Shown here in pieces: positions 16,854 to 25,754 of a stretch of DNA of 64,000 nucleotides. Made by a program: the position numbers and the translations under genes. Under the pieces are notes generated by a model. The model did no database searches and was not told the origin of the DNA. It worked only from the letters and a program-made list of their open reading frames with translations. The DNA is taken from positions 1 through 64,000 of the forward strand of contig NZ_AFPJ01000030.1 of NCBI RefSeq assembly GCF_000220505.1. The letters run 5' to 3'. The DNA is from Microbulbifer agarilyticus S89 (GTDB lineage: Bacteria; Pseudomonadota; Gammaproteobacteria; Pseudomonadales; Cellvibrionaceae). Numbering within the stretch: position 1 is the stretch's first letter; each line of letters opens with the position of its first letter.

Positions 16854-16918
16854 TTTGCGCAGGGTTTTTATGTAGAGTTCTTGTGCAGAGTCTTTGTGAA
16901 GTGTCTCTGTAAAGAGTC
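16854..16918. repeat. Five degenerate 13-bp tandem repeats after arfB
   Basis: Five consecutive 13-bp units (for example TTTATGTAGAGTT, CTTGTGCAGAGTC, TCTGTAAAGAGTC) fill the gap between the arfB stop (16920) and the start of the Ldh-family gene (16826). The first unit is the most diverged. Confidence 0.7.
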
Positions 16919-16919
16919 T

Positions 16920-17336
16920 TCAGTGACCCGAAATCTTGCCGCGCATGGATTTAATTTTGCCGCGGCGGGCTTTGCTATTGAGGCGACGCTCCTTGGAGCC
17001 TTTGGTGGGTTTGGTGGGGATGCGCTTTTTCGGCGCGACCAAGACGCTGGCAATCATTTCACGCAATCGCTCCAGTACGTCTGCACGATTCTTTTCCTGG
17101 GTGCGGAACCGTTGCCCCTTGATCACAATCACACCTTCATCGGTAATACGCTGGTCACGCAGCGCGAAAAGACGCTGCTTCACCGGACCCGGCAGGCTGG
17201 ACGCGCCAATGTCGAAACGCAGATGGATGGCGGTGGAGACCTTATTCACATTCTGACCACCGGCACCACCAGAGCGCATTGCATGCATTTCCACTTCATC
17301 AAGTGGCAGCGTCAGATTACGAGAAATAAATAGCAT
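16920..17336 (-). CDS. arfB: Peptidyl-tRNA hydrolase / alternative ribosome-rescue factor ArfB
   Basis: 138 aa, matching YaeJ/ArfB length. It has the catalytic GGQ at residues 26-28 in RSGGAGGQNVNK and a C-terminal basic tail (KRIPTKPTKGSKERRLNSKA) that in this family enters the empty mRNA channel. It releases peptides from ribosomes stalled at the 3' end of non-stop mRNA when trans-translation fails. It lacks the codon-recognition domains of RF1/RF2. It is transcribed alone, divergent from the BCCT transporter. Confidence 0.95.
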   Translation of the reverse strand: MLFISRNLTLPLDEVEMHAMRSGGAGGQNVNKVSTAIHLRFDIGASSLPGPVKQRLFALRDQRITDEGVIVIKGQRFRTQEKNRADVLERLREMIASVLVAPKKRIPTKPTKGSKERRLNSKARRGKIKSMRGKISGH

Positions 17337-17468
17337 AAGAAGGGGCTTTTATATTCGACTCATTTATAGCGGGTACATTCGTCTATGCTTACTCGAAGCA
17401 AAGAAAAATAATACCAAATTGACACGTTAAATCCTCGTACTACACACGAAGAGCGACATGAGTCAGGC

Positions 17469-19454
17469 ATGAGCCGAAACAGCAGTAAACACTTGGCGCA
17501 CTTCAATCCCCCCGTATTCTATGCGGCGACGGCAGTACTCCTGTTGATCGTGGCCTACGCGGTACTGGTCCCGGATCACGCCACCTCCACGTTCAAGTAC
17601 CTGCAGACGTGGGTCGTGGAACACATGAGCTGGTATTACGTGCTGGCCGTGGCGGTCGTCCTGATCGGCACTGTTGCCATCGCCATGTCCCGGTTTGGCG
17701 CCATCAAGCTAGGGCCTGAGCACGCTGAGCCGGATTACGATTTTCTCTCCTGGTTCGCCATGCTGTTTTCTGCTGGCATGGGTATCGGCCTTCTGTTCTT
17801 CGGTGTTGCCGAACCGGTGATGCACTATTTGGACCCGCCCGTAGGCGATACCGGTACGGTGACGGCTGCGCGCCAGGCCATGGTGCTTACCTTCTTCCAC
17901 TGGGGTTTTCATGCCTGGGCAATCTACGCGATTGTGGCGCTGATACTCGGCTATTTCAGTTACCGACACAAACTCCCGCTCACCCTGCGTTCCGCGCTAT
18001 ACCCAATGATTGGCGAACGCATTTATGGCCCCATGGGGCACGCGGTCGATGTGTTTGCCATTGTCGGCACTGTCTGCGGTGTAGCGACAACTCTGGGCTA
18101 CGGGGTGCTGCAGATCAATTCCGGCCTGAATCACCTGTTCGGCTTACCGATCGGCGACGGCGTACAGGTGGCCCTGATTATACTGACCACTTTGCTTGCC
18201 ACGGTATCGGTGATTGCCGGTCTGGATACCGGAATCAAGCGGCTGTCCCAGCTCAATATGATATTGGCCGGGTTGCTTTTGATGATGGTGTTACTACTAG
18301 GCAGCACCGTATATCTGTTGCAGGCATTTGTGCAGAATTTTGGCAGCTACCTGTCACAGATCATCAACAAGACCTTCAATCTTTACGCGTACGATCCCAC
18401 GGACTGGCTGGGTGGCTGGACCATTCTGTACTGGGGCTGGTGGATGTCCTGGTCGCCATTTGTGGGCCTGTTCATTGCGCGTATCTCGCGCGGACGCACC
18501 ATTCGCGAGTTTGTCATCGGTGCAATGCTGGTACCGGCACTGGTCACCATGATGTGGATGACGTTCTTCGGAAACTCCGCCATTCATATGATTCTTGACC
18601 AGGGGCTTACCCAGCTGGGCGAGGTCGTTGCCAAGGACCAATCCGTCGCGCTGTTCCAGTTTCTCGAGCAATTTCCTTTTTCCTCGGTCTTTTCGTTTGT
18701 CGCGGTCATTATGGTCATCGTGTTCTTCGTGACCTCAGCGGATTCAGGGGCAATGGTGGTCAACATGCTGTCCTCCCACGGACGGGACGAAACGCCGCTG
18801 TGGCAGCGAATATTCTGGTGCTTCCTGATTGGCGCTGTGGCGATCGCGCTATTGCTTGCGGGGGGGTTGGGCTCGCTACAGACGGCGGTCATTGTGAGCG
18901 CGCTGCCTTTTTCCGTGATACTGCTGATTGCGATGTACGGCCTGATCAGCGCCCTGCGCGCCGACAGCGCAAAACGCATTAGCCAGCACGCACCGGTGGC
19001 GCCCATCAGTGCACGCAACCCTGTGGTCTGGCAGGAACGTTTGGAAAATGCATTGCAGCTTTCCACCTTGGCCCAGGTGCAAGCCTTTATCGACAACACC
19101 GGTAAACCGGCACTGCAACAGTTTGCGGAAGAAGTGCAAAAAAATGGCTACGAGGCGTCGGTCACCGAGCCCAAGAAACACGTGGTCCAGCTGGAAGTGA
19201 TGCAGGGCAATGAAACCAGCTTCATTTATGGATTGCACCCCAAGGCCACGCTGAAGCCAGATGCCGCCAATCCAGACCGCGAGCTGGATGACGATGTCGA
19301 TGATGATCCGGACGATATCTACTTCCGCGCGGAGGTACATCTTCACGAAGGCGGCCAGGACTACGATGTCATGGGCTGGACCTCCGAGCAGTTACTGACG
19401 GACATGGTCTCCCAGTACGAGCGCCACATGCAGTTCCTGCACACACTGCGCTAG
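17469..19454 (+). CDS. BCCT-family transporter (BetT-like, choline/betaine type)
   Basis: 661 aa with about 12 membrane segments between residues 15 and 500. The BCCT signatures FSAGMGIGLLFFGVAEP (about 99-115) and YWGWWMSWSPFVGLFIARISRGRT (from about 322) are present. A cytosolic C-terminal tail of about 160 residues contains an acidic patch (ELDDDVDDDPDD) and the DYDVMGWTSEQLL block seen in BetT proteins. In BetT this tail takes part in osmotic activation. It most likely imports choline or another trimethylammonium solute across the inner membrane for osmoprotection. No bet genes are adjacent. Confidence 0.92.
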   Translation: MSRNSSKHLAHFNPPVFYAATAVLLLIVAYAVLVPDHATSTFKYLQTWVVEHMSWYYVLAVAVVLIGTVAIAMSRFGAIKLGPEHAEPDYDFLSWFAMLFSAGMGIGLLFFGVAEPVMHYLDPPVGDTGTVTAARQAMVLTFFHWGFHAWAIYAIVALILGYFSYRHKLPLTLRSALYPMIGERIYGPMGHAVDVFAIVGTVCGVATTLGYGVLQINSGLNHLFGLPIGDGVQVALIILTTLLATVSVIAGLDTGIKRLSQLNMILAGLLLMMVLLLGSTVYLLQAFVQNFGSYLSQIINKTFNLYAYDPTDWLGGWTILYWGWWMSWSPFVGLFIARISRGRTIREFVIGAMLVPALVTMMWMTFFGNSAIHMILDQGLTQLGEVVAKDQSVALFQFLEQFPFSSVFSFVAVIMVIVFFVTSADSGAMVVNMLSSHGRDETPLWQRIFWCFLIGAVAIALLLAGGLGSLQTAVIVSALPFSVILLIAMYGLISALRADSAKRISQHAPVAPISARNPVVWQERLENALQLSTLAQVQAFIDNTGKPALQQFAEEVQKNGYEASVTEPKKHVVQLEVMQGNETSFIYGLHPKATLKPDAANPDRELDDDVDDDPDDIYFRAEVHLHEGGQDYDVMGWTSEQLLTDMVSQYERHMQFLHTLR

Positions 19455-19466
19455 CACCACGGCCCT

Positions 19467-19521
19467 CTCAGTATCGGCTCAGTATCGCCTCAACATCTCC
19501 TCGGCATCTCCTCAACGCCCC
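19467..19521. repeat. 11-bp tandem repeats after the BCCT gene
   Basis: Five degenerate units (CTCAGTATCGG, CTCAGTATCGC, CTCAACATCTC, CTCGGCATCTC, CTCAACGCCCC) begin 12 bases after the stop codon. The first two differ by one base. Confidence 0.75.
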
Positions 19522-19746
19522 CGCAAAACCGCGGGAATGTTACCGAGGTACACGCGCCACAAGATGTGACCAATCAGACAGGATTAGTTTCGACTTTTCA
19601 TTCACTCTGCATTTTTCCTCGGTTAGTATCGGACAAGTTCTGGTTTTTCTGGGACTACTAACAGATAAAAATAATGATGCACACACAGGTCTTTCGCTGA
19701 CACAGCTCAGCGGCAGCGCTGTGCGTAGCGATGCTAGGAGACAACC

Positions 19747-22119
19747 ATGCCCAACGCCAAGCGCAGTCTGGCGGCAGCGATTGCTTTTGCTTCCATCACC
19801 AGCGGCCTGAGCGGCACCGCCCTTGCCGACGAATCCCCCTTTTCCCAGGTGGTCGCTTTTGGCGACAGCCTCACCGACGTGGGCAACGCCGGCGTATTCA
19901 CCAGCGGTGACGACAAGCAGGCAGCCATCGACATTCTTTCGCAACAACTCGGCCTGGGACCGGTTACCCCGTCGTGTGCCGGCCTGAACCTGTGCCTTCC
20001 CGAAGTAGACCCAAGCCTGAGCGAAGCCGAACTACTGGCATCCGCAGAGGCCCAGGTGCGCGCTTCACTGTCGAGTGTCGGCGGTGGTTGGGCGGTAGGT
20101 GGCCACCGCGCTGCCGATGTACTGCTGAATGTGCTCGGCACCCGCGGCTATATGGATTACCTCGCCGCACAGGGACGCTCCCTCGACGTCAGCGCACACA
20201 ATTTTGTCAGCGCCCTGCTGCCTGACCCTACCCGCGAAACCGCCACCGGCCTCTACGCCGACCTGACCCAGCTGGTAACCCTGCTGCAAGGCCCAGACGT
20301 AATTGCGCAATTGCGCGCGGGCGCGGCCCAGGCGGAAGCCGCCGGTGATGCAGCCACCGCAGCACAGCTGAACGCCGAGGCCGATGCCTGGCAGGCTGCC
20401 GTCAACGCAGCCCCCGGCGCTATCGTTGCCGATTCTGGCATTACCGGTAACCCACACCCACTGGGCCTGGGCTACCTGGAAACCACAAGTGGCCGCGCCG
20501 ATGGCAAGGCACTGTATTGGATTAATGGTGGCGGCAATGACCTGCTGAGCGGCTTCACCGCATCCTTGAGTGGTTCCATTACCGGCGAACAGTTTGCCGC
20601 ACAGACCGGCCTCGCCGCCAACATGCTGGCCGACAGTGCCGCGGCACTATCGGATGCGGGCGCCAACTATATTCTGGTGGCCAACGCGCCGGACATCAGC
20701 CAGACCCCGGGCATGTATGCCGCGGTTGCACAGGCGGTAGCAGCAAGCCCGGAAGCGGCACAGCTGGCCAGCGCAGTGGCCGGCGGTCTGCTCACCCAGG
20801 AAGAAGCTGACGCGCAGCTGGCTGCAGCTATCGATGGCACCCTTTCCCAAGCGAGCGACGCAGTAACCCTGTTTAACAGTACCCTGCTGGCCGACGCGCG
20901 CGATATCGACGGCGTGCTGATGGTGGATATGGAAGGTATCGTTACCGTCGCCCAGGCGAATCCGGCCGCACTCGGATTCTCCGACGAGTTTGACCAGAGC
21001 ACCCTGTGCTACAACGGCAACGGCTGTATCGAGCACCCGGTTTACGGTGAGAACGGTACAGCGCCGGACGCCAGTCAGCTGCTGTTTAATGATTCCGTGC
21101 ACCCCACCCAAGCTGCGCAGGAACTGCTCGCGGACTACTACACCGCTGTAGTGAACGCTGCACAGGTCGCAGGCCAGTTGCCCGATATGGGCGTACAGGC
21201 TTCTCGCAGCCACACCGCTGCGCTGGAAGAAAGCTTTGCCAGCAGCCGTTACCGCACAGCGGAAACCGGCGTGTTTGTGAGTGGCGTATTCGGTAACAGC
21301 GATTACGACAACAACCTGGCACCCGCCGCCAGCGGTGACGGCAACGGCGGCCTGATCGGCGCCGGTTACGCGCTGCGTGATAACTTGCAGCTGGGCTTCG
21401 CGGTGAGCCGCTCTGACCTGTCCCTGGAAAACAGCCAGAGCGACATCGAGTCCACCTCGACCAACTACAGCCTGTTCACGCGCTACCACGCCAATGGTTT
21501 CTTTGTTGACGCCAGCGCGACCATCACCGATGTGGATTACGACCGTATCGGCCGCCACTTCCAGCTGGGTGATCAGTTCTCGGAGACGCTGTACGGCGAC
21601 ACCAGCGGTGAAAACACCACCCTGGAACTCACTGCCGGACTGAATATTTCCAACGGAGAAGCACGCTTCGGACCGTTCGCCGGTGTAACCAAGGTGACCG
21701 CCGATGTGGATGGCTACAGCGAAGGTGCCATCGATGGATTCACCTATGCCAGTGCCGACAACCAGCAGGCTGACCCGTTTGGTATGAACTTCGGCAGCCA
21801 GGAGCGCCGCTACACCACTATGCGTTTCGGTGCGTTCGCCGATAAGGCCTGGGGGGACGTGAGTGCACATGCGCAGCTGTGGTACGAAGACACCACCGGT
21901 ACCGAAAACGACATGCTGGAAGTGGGTGTTAAGTCCATGACCGGCAATATGAATGCAATGCCGAGCTACGCCAGCAAAGACACCGGGCTCTTCGAAGACG
22001 GTGCCGGCGCACTGGTTGGCTTGCGCTGGCAGGCGGCGGAAGCCATCGGGGTGAGCGCAAACCTTACCGCGCGCCCGAACTCCGAACACGGTTCCATCAA
22101 TGTAACCTACCGCTTCTGA
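19747..22119 (+). CDS. Autotransporter with GDSL/SGNH esterase passenger
   Basis: 790 aa. A signal peptide covers residues 1-27 (ending SGTALA). The passenger starts directly with the GDSL block VVAFGDSLTDVGN, nucleophile Ser41, and has a block III-type Asn in WINGGGNDLL (about 259-268). The catalytic Asp/His pair lies in FNDSVHPTQAAQ (about 446-457). Residues about 500-790 form an autotransporter beta-barrel ending in VTYRF, with the terminal Phe needed for BAM assembly. By analogy with Pseudomonas EstA it is a cell-surface ester hydrolase. The Ala-rich helical stretches inside the passenger are long. A strong terminator follows at 22140-22167. It is a single-gene unit. Confidence 0.93.
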   Translation: MPNAKRSLAAAIAFASITSGLSGTALADESPFSQVVAFGDSLTDVGNAGVFTSGDDKQAAIDILSQQLGLGPVTPSCAGLNLCLPEVDPSLSEAELLASAEAQVRASLSSVGGGWAVGGHRAADVLLNVLGTRGYMDYLAAQGRSLDVSAHNFVSALLPDPTRETATGLYADLTQLVTLLQGPDVIAQLRAGAAQAEAAGDAATAAQLNAEADAWQAAVNAAPGAIVADSGITGNPHPLGLGYLETTSGRADGKALYWINGGGNDLLSGFTASLSGSITGEQFAAQTGLAANMLADSAAALSDAGANYILVANAPDISQTPGMYAAVAQAVAASPEAAQLASAVAGGLLTQEEADAQLAAAIDGTLSQASDAVTLFNSTLLADARDIDGVLMVDMEGIVTVAQANPAALGFSDEFDQSTLCYNGNGCIEHPVYGENGTAPDASQLLFNDSVHPTQAAQELLADYYTAVVNAAQVAGQLPDMGVQASRSHTAALEESFASSRYRTAETGVFVSGVFGNSDYDNNLAPAASGDGNGGLIGAGYALRDNLQLGFAVSRSDLSLENSQSDIESTSTNYSLFTRYHANGFFVDASATITDVDYDRIGRHFQLGDQFSETLYGDTSGENTTLELTAGLNISNGEARFGPFAGVTKVTADVDGYSEGAIDGFTYASADNQQADPFGMNFGSQERRYTTMRFGAFADKAWGDVSAHAQLWYEDTTGTENDMLEVGVKSMTGNMNAMPSYASKDTGLFEDGAGALVGLRWQAAEAIGVSANLTARPNSEHGSINVTYRF

Positions 22120-22139
22120 TAAAAAGCACTTAGCCAAAT

Positions 22140-22167
22140 AAAAACGCCCACTTCGGTGGGCGTTTTT
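22140..22167. terminator. Terminator after the GDSL autotransporter
   Basis: AAAAACGCCCAC stem, TTCG tetraloop, GTGGGCGTTTTT. Confidence 0.93.
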
Positions 22168-22228
22168 ATTTGTGGATAAAGCTGGGTATTCTCCTCTACC
22201 CAGCGATAACCTGAAGTGCCCTCATACA

Positions 22229-22777
22229 ATGTCTAGCTCCCCAATGCCCACCATCACCACCGAACGCTTGCGCCTGCGCCAGCTCACCGACAGCGATGCC
22301 GATGCGCAATTCACCCTGGAACTTCTAAACGACCCGGACTTTCACCGCTATATTGGTGACCGTGGCGTGCGCACGCTCGAGGATGCGCGTCAGTATCTCC
22401 TGCGCGGCCCCATAGCCATGTATGCATCCCACGGCCTCGGAATGTGTTGTGTAGAACTAAAAGATGGAACCCCCATTGGGCAATCCGGGCTGATGCGCCG
22501 CGCGGAATTGGATAATGTAGAAGTCGGCTTCGCCTATCTGCCGCAATATCGCGGACAAGGTTATGCCTTGGAGGCGGCAAGCGCGGCCATGCAATGGGGA
22601 AAAAAATCATTGGGTCTAACGCGCATTCTCGCGATAGCTGCGCCCGATAATCACGCCTCTATCCAATTGCTGGAGAAACTCGGGCTGGGCAAGGAAGACG
22701 TTTTCACATTCCCGGACAGTAACGAAGAACTCGCACTTCTTGCATGGAACCGGGAAAGCCAATCGAGTAAACAATAA
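22229..22777 (+). CDS. GNAT-family N-acetyltransferase (RimJ/RimL type)
   Basis: 182 aa from the ATG at 22229. An upstream in-frame GTG at 22172 sits at the end of the previous terminator and is rejected. ATG 22244 is a possible alternative. The start ITTERLRLRQLTDSDAD and the acetyl-CoA-binding segment YLPQYRGQGYALEAASAAM (motif Q/RxxGxG/A) are typical of the RimL-like Acetyltransf_3 group. These proteins acetylate protein N-termini or small amines; the substrate here is unknown. The stop codon overlaps the A-run of the following terminator. Confidence 0.88.
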   Translation: MSSSPMPTITTERLRLRQLTDSDADAQFTLELLNDPDFHRYIGDRGVRTLEDARQYLLRGPIAMYASHGLGMCCVELKDGTPIGQSGLMRRAELDNVEVGFAYLPQYRGQGYALEAASAAMQWGKKSLGLTRILAIAAPDNHASIQLLEKLGLGKEDVFTFPDSNEELALLAWNRESQSSKQ

Positions 22778-22803
22778 AAAAGCGGGCCGAAGCCCGCTTT
22801 TTT
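22776..22803. terminator. Bidirectional terminator between GNAT and symporter genes
   Basis: AAAAAAGCGGGC, CGAA loop, GCCCGCTTTTTT. It lies between convergent genes. Confidence 0.93.
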
Positions 22804-22816
22804 ACATCACCAACAC

Positions 22817-24517
22817 TCAGTGTGCGCTGGCTGCACCGGCGCCTTGCGGGAAGCGAATGCTTTCCACCATTTCCTGTACATCGGCCGGGATCTTACGGGT
22901 AAATTTCGCTACACCAATCGCCACGGCAAAGTTCAGCATCATGCCGAGGGTTCCGATACCTTCCGGCGAAATACCAAACCACCAATTCTCCGGTGTATTG
23001 GCTGCAGGGTTGATGAACTTGAAGTACACAATGTACGCTGCGGTAAACAGGATACCTGACAGCATACCGGCAATGGCCCCCTCCTTGTTCATGCGCTTGG
23101 AGAAGATCCCCATGATGATCGCCGGGAAGAACGACGATGCCGCGAGCCCGAAGGCAAAGGCCACCACCTGGGCGACAAAACCCGGCGGATTGATCCCGAG
23201 ATACCCCGCAATACAAACGGCAACCGCCGCGGCAGCCCGCGCATAACCCAGCTCCTGTTTTTCAGTTATGCGTGGCATCAGGTTGCGCTTGAGCAAGTCG
23301 TGGGAAATGGACGTCGATATCACCAGCAGTAACCCGGCGGAAGTGGACAGGGCCGCAGCCACACCACCGGCGGCAACCAGTGCGATTACCCAGGCAGGCA
23401 GGTTGGCAATTTCCGGATTGGCCAACACCATAATGTCCCGGTCCACCTGCATCTCATTGCGCTCGTCACCGGAGTAGAACATCTTGCCGTCGGCATTCTT
23501 GTCGTCCCACTGGATCAGGCCGGTCTCTTCCCAGTTGGCTACCCAGCTCGGGGCTTCCGCGTGTGGGGTGCCCTGCCCGTCCGGCCCGTTAATGGTGTCG
23601 ATCATATTGACCCGGGCAAACGAGGCAATAGCCGGCGCGGTGGTGTACAGCAGCGCAATAAACAGCAGTGCCCAGCCGGCAGATTTTCGCGCATCGCGCA
23701 CTTTGGGTACGGTGAAGAAGCGTACGATTACATGCGGCAGACCGGCAGTGCCGACCATCAAGGCTGCGGTAATGAAAAACATATCCACAGTACTCTTACT
23801 GCCCGAGGTGTACTCGGCAAACCCCAACTCTGTGGATAACCCGTCCAACTTATCCAGCAGATAAGTGCCGTCGGCCAGCAGGCCGCCGAAACCCGTCTGG
23901 GGAAGCACATGGCCGGTCATCATGATGGAAATAAATACCGCCGGCACCATATAGGCAAAAATCAGTACACAGTATTGTGCCACCTGCGTGTAGGTAATGC
24001 CCTTCATGCCGCCGAGCACCGCGTAGAAAAACACTACCCCCATGCCGATCATCACACCGGTGGCGATATCCACTTCCAGAAAACGGGAGAACACCACGCC
24101 CACGCCACGCATTTGGCCAGCCACATAGGTAAAGCTGACAAAAATCGCACAAATTACCGCGACGGTACGCGCGGCCTGGGAATAATAGCGATCACCGATG
24201 AAATCGGGCACGGTGAACTTGCCAAACTTGCGCAGGTAAGGTGCGAGGCACAGGGCCAACAGTACATAACCGCCGGTCCAACCCAGTAGATACACCGCAC
24301 CGTCGTAACCCATAAAGGAAATCAGACCGGCCATGGAAATAAAGGAGGCCGCAGACATCCAGTCCGCCGCCGTGGCCATGCCGTTGGCCACCGGGTGCAC
24401 CCCACCGCCGGCCACATAGAAATCATTCGTGGAGCCCGCGCGGGCCCACAGGGCGATGGCGATATACAGGACAAAGGTGGCCCCAACGATCAAAAAGGTA
24501 AGGCTCTGAACATCCAT
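22817..24517 (-). CDS. Sodium:solute symporter, VC_2705 family (ActP-like)
   Basis: 566 aa, about 13 membrane segments. The N-terminal [22 protein letters not shown] and [12 protein letters not shown] segments are the SSS-family substrate- and sodium-binding region. A hydrophilic insertion of about 65 residues (around 305-375, containing [15 protein letters not shown]) is typical of the VC_2705 subgroup. It probably imports acetate or another short monocarboxylate with Na+. It forms a two-gene unit with the small-subunit gene just upstream, 2 bases apart, the arrangement usual for this subgroup. Confidence 0.92.
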   Translation of the reverse strand: MDVQSLTFLIVGATFVLYIAIALWARAGSTNDFYVAGGGVHPVANGMATAADWMSAASFISMAGLISFMGYDGAVYLLGWTGGYVLLALCLAPYLRKFGKFTVPDFIGDRYYSQAARTVAVICAIFVSFTYVAGQMRGVGVVFSRFLEVDIATGVMIGMGVVFFYAVLGGMKGITYTQVAQYCVLIFAYMVPAVFISIMMTGHVLPQTGFGGLLADGTYLLDKLDGLSTELGFAEYTSGSKSTVDMFFITAALMVGTAGLPHVIVRFFTVPKVRDARKSAGWALLFIALLYTTAPAIASFARVNMIDTINGPDGQGTPHAEAPSWVANWEETGLIQWDDKNADGKMFYSGDERNEMQVDRDIMVLANPEIANLPAWVIALVAAGGVAAALSTSAGLLLVISTSISHDLLKRNLMPRITEKQELGYARAAAAVAVCIAGYLGINPPGFVAQVVAFAFGLAASSFFPAIIMGIFSKRMNKEGAIAGMLSGILFTAAYIVYFKFINPAANTPENWWFGISPEGIGTLGMMLNFAVAIGVAKFTRKIPADVQEMVESIRFPQGAGAASAH

Positions 24518-24519
24518 GC

Positions 24520-24870
24520 TTACTGCCCTCCTTCAAGCTGCTGGGCTGACGCTGCGGGGTGCCCAGCAGACGGCTCGGCATCTTCCGCAGAAGGCGCCGA
24601 CTCATCGTCTTCATATACACCGTACTTCTTGTCCAGCTGATTCATCCTGTAGACATAGAAAAAAATCAACCCGAGGAACACATAGATAGCGCCCTGCTGG
24701 GCAAACCAGAACCCCAGCTTAAAGCCGCCAAAGCGGATCTGGTTCAATTCTTCTACAAACACTATTCCGCAGCCAAAAGACACCGCAAACCAGATGCACA
24801 GCAGGCTAAGCATCAGGCGAACGTTTTCTTTCCAGTAACGGGCGGCCTGTTGCCGGTTGGCAAAACTCAT
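24520..24870 (-). CDS. DUF4212 protein, small subunit of sodium/substrate symporter
   Basis: 116 aa with two membrane helices (about 20-42 and 53-74) and the DUF4212 pattern: YWKENVRLM near the N-terminus, then [19 protein letters not shown] and [15 protein letters not shown]. The C-terminus is an acidic, Ala-rich tail. Such genes are almost always directly upstream of VC_2705-type symporters, as here, and probably form a complex with them. A TGAGGAG ribosome-binding site precedes ATG. Confidence 0.92.
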   Translation of the reverse strand: MSFANRQQAARYWKENVRLMLSLLCIWFAVSFGCGIVFVEELNQIRFGGFKLGFWFAQQGAIYVFLGLIFFYVYRMNQLDKKYGVYEDDESAPSAEDAEPSAGHPAASAQQLEGGQ

Positions 24871-24993
24871 CGCACGACTCCTCAGGTCAATTTATTTTTA
24901 TTAGGACTTGTTACTCTACCGTGAACTGAGCGTACAAAAAAGCGACATGAAAAATGGGCGAAATGGGGCCTCGCACAAGTCCGGGGTCCGTAT

Positions 24994-25021
24994 TTGACAA
25001 GCCAAAGCGCTGTACTAGGCT
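24994..25021 (+). promoter_or_regulatory. Possible promoter of the DUF1540 gene
   Basis: A consensus TTGACA (24994-24999) lies 16 bases before TAGGCT (25016-25021), about 50 bases ahead of the start codon. The -10 is weak. Confidence 0.4.
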
Positions 25022-25068
25022 CAGTAGGGGCATTGCTCCTTTTACAATAAGCCAGAGAGAATCACGCC

Positions 25069-25359
25069 ATGATCATCGCCACCGATATGCCTGAAGTTTC
25101 CAGCTGCGCCGCAACCTCGTGCGCCTACAACACAGACTCTTCCTGCCATGCGCGCGCCATCACCATTGGCGACGGTGACGATCCGGACTGCGATACCTTT
25201 TTCAGCAACAGCCATCACACCAAGCGACAACGCAACGCCGGTGTGGGCGCCTGCAAGGTCGGAGGCTGCAGCCACAATATCGACTTCGAGTGCACTGCTG
25301 ACCATATTGAACTTGGCTACAGCGGCGATACGGTTAACTGCCTCACCTACGCGCACTAA
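25069..25359 (+). CDS. Small Cys-rich protein with two DUF1540 modules
   Basis: 96 aa with eight cysteines in two matching sets: C13-x4-C18-x7-C26-x14-C41 and C62-x4-C67-x7-C75-x15-C91. Each set is followed or accompanied by a similar (H/A)-x-I-x(1-2)-G pattern, so the protein is an internal duplication of the DUF1540 motif (CAYN..SCHARAITIGDG against CSHN..ECTADHIELGYSG). There is no signal peptide. The regular cysteines suggest metal binding or a redox role, but function is not established for the family. An AGAGAG ribosome-binding site precedes ATG. Monocistronic. Confidence 0.85.
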   Translation: MIIATDMPEVSSCAATSCAYNTDSSCHARAITIGDGDDPDCDTFFSNSHHTKRQRNAGVGACKVGGCSHNIDFECTADHIELGYSGDTVNCLTYAH

Positions 25360-25754
25360 CCTGCGCACGCTTAAAAAGCTCCGAACGCCCGGCCCTGCAT
25401 CTTGCACGGCATCATGACTGAGTAGCAGCCACGCGCCGCTACTCAAAATCCTTCGTCAATCTCCCTCCAGCCTCAGCCACGGCGCGCCTGCAACTCAGTA
25501 GTTCTTATCGCACCCCCCCTTGGTGCCCCTGCTCCACTGATCCACTCCACAGGTCCACTCCACAGGTCCAGCCCAGCGGTCGACAAACCTGAATGGCACA
25601 AAATTCAACACAAATCGCCAAATCTCGCACAGAGGTTAAACCAGCCGACACGAGAAATAATTTATTCTTGATCGACCGCTCGATTTGGAATATTTTGTTA
25701 CTCGGGGTGCGATGCCCCGGAGCCGAAACTAATAAAAATCAATGGGAGAAAGGG
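25360..25754. other. Intergenic region before second TonB receptor
   Basis: 395 bases. It contains a 13-bp tandem repeat at 25542-25580 and AT-rich sequence (25650-25700) that probably includes the receptor promoter. No gene is evident. An open frame beginning at 25593 simply runs into the receptor. Confidence 0.5.
25542..25580. repeat. 13-bp tandem repeat upstream of TonB receptor
   Basis: CCACTCCACAGGT occurs twice exactly (25542-25554, 25555-25567), then as CCAGCCCAGCGGT (25568-25580). Confidence 0.8.

Noticed and set aside
20647-22137. 496-aa open frame antisense to the autotransporter gene
   Set aside because: It is a shadow of a high-GC gene with strong codon bias. The composition is His/Val/Gly-rich and low in complexity, with no signal or family features, and the sense strand has a full autotransporter.
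24994-25046. Riboswitch or leader upstream of the DUF1540 gene
   Set aside because: No conserved structure is recognisable; the leader of about 50 bases is too short for known riboswitches.
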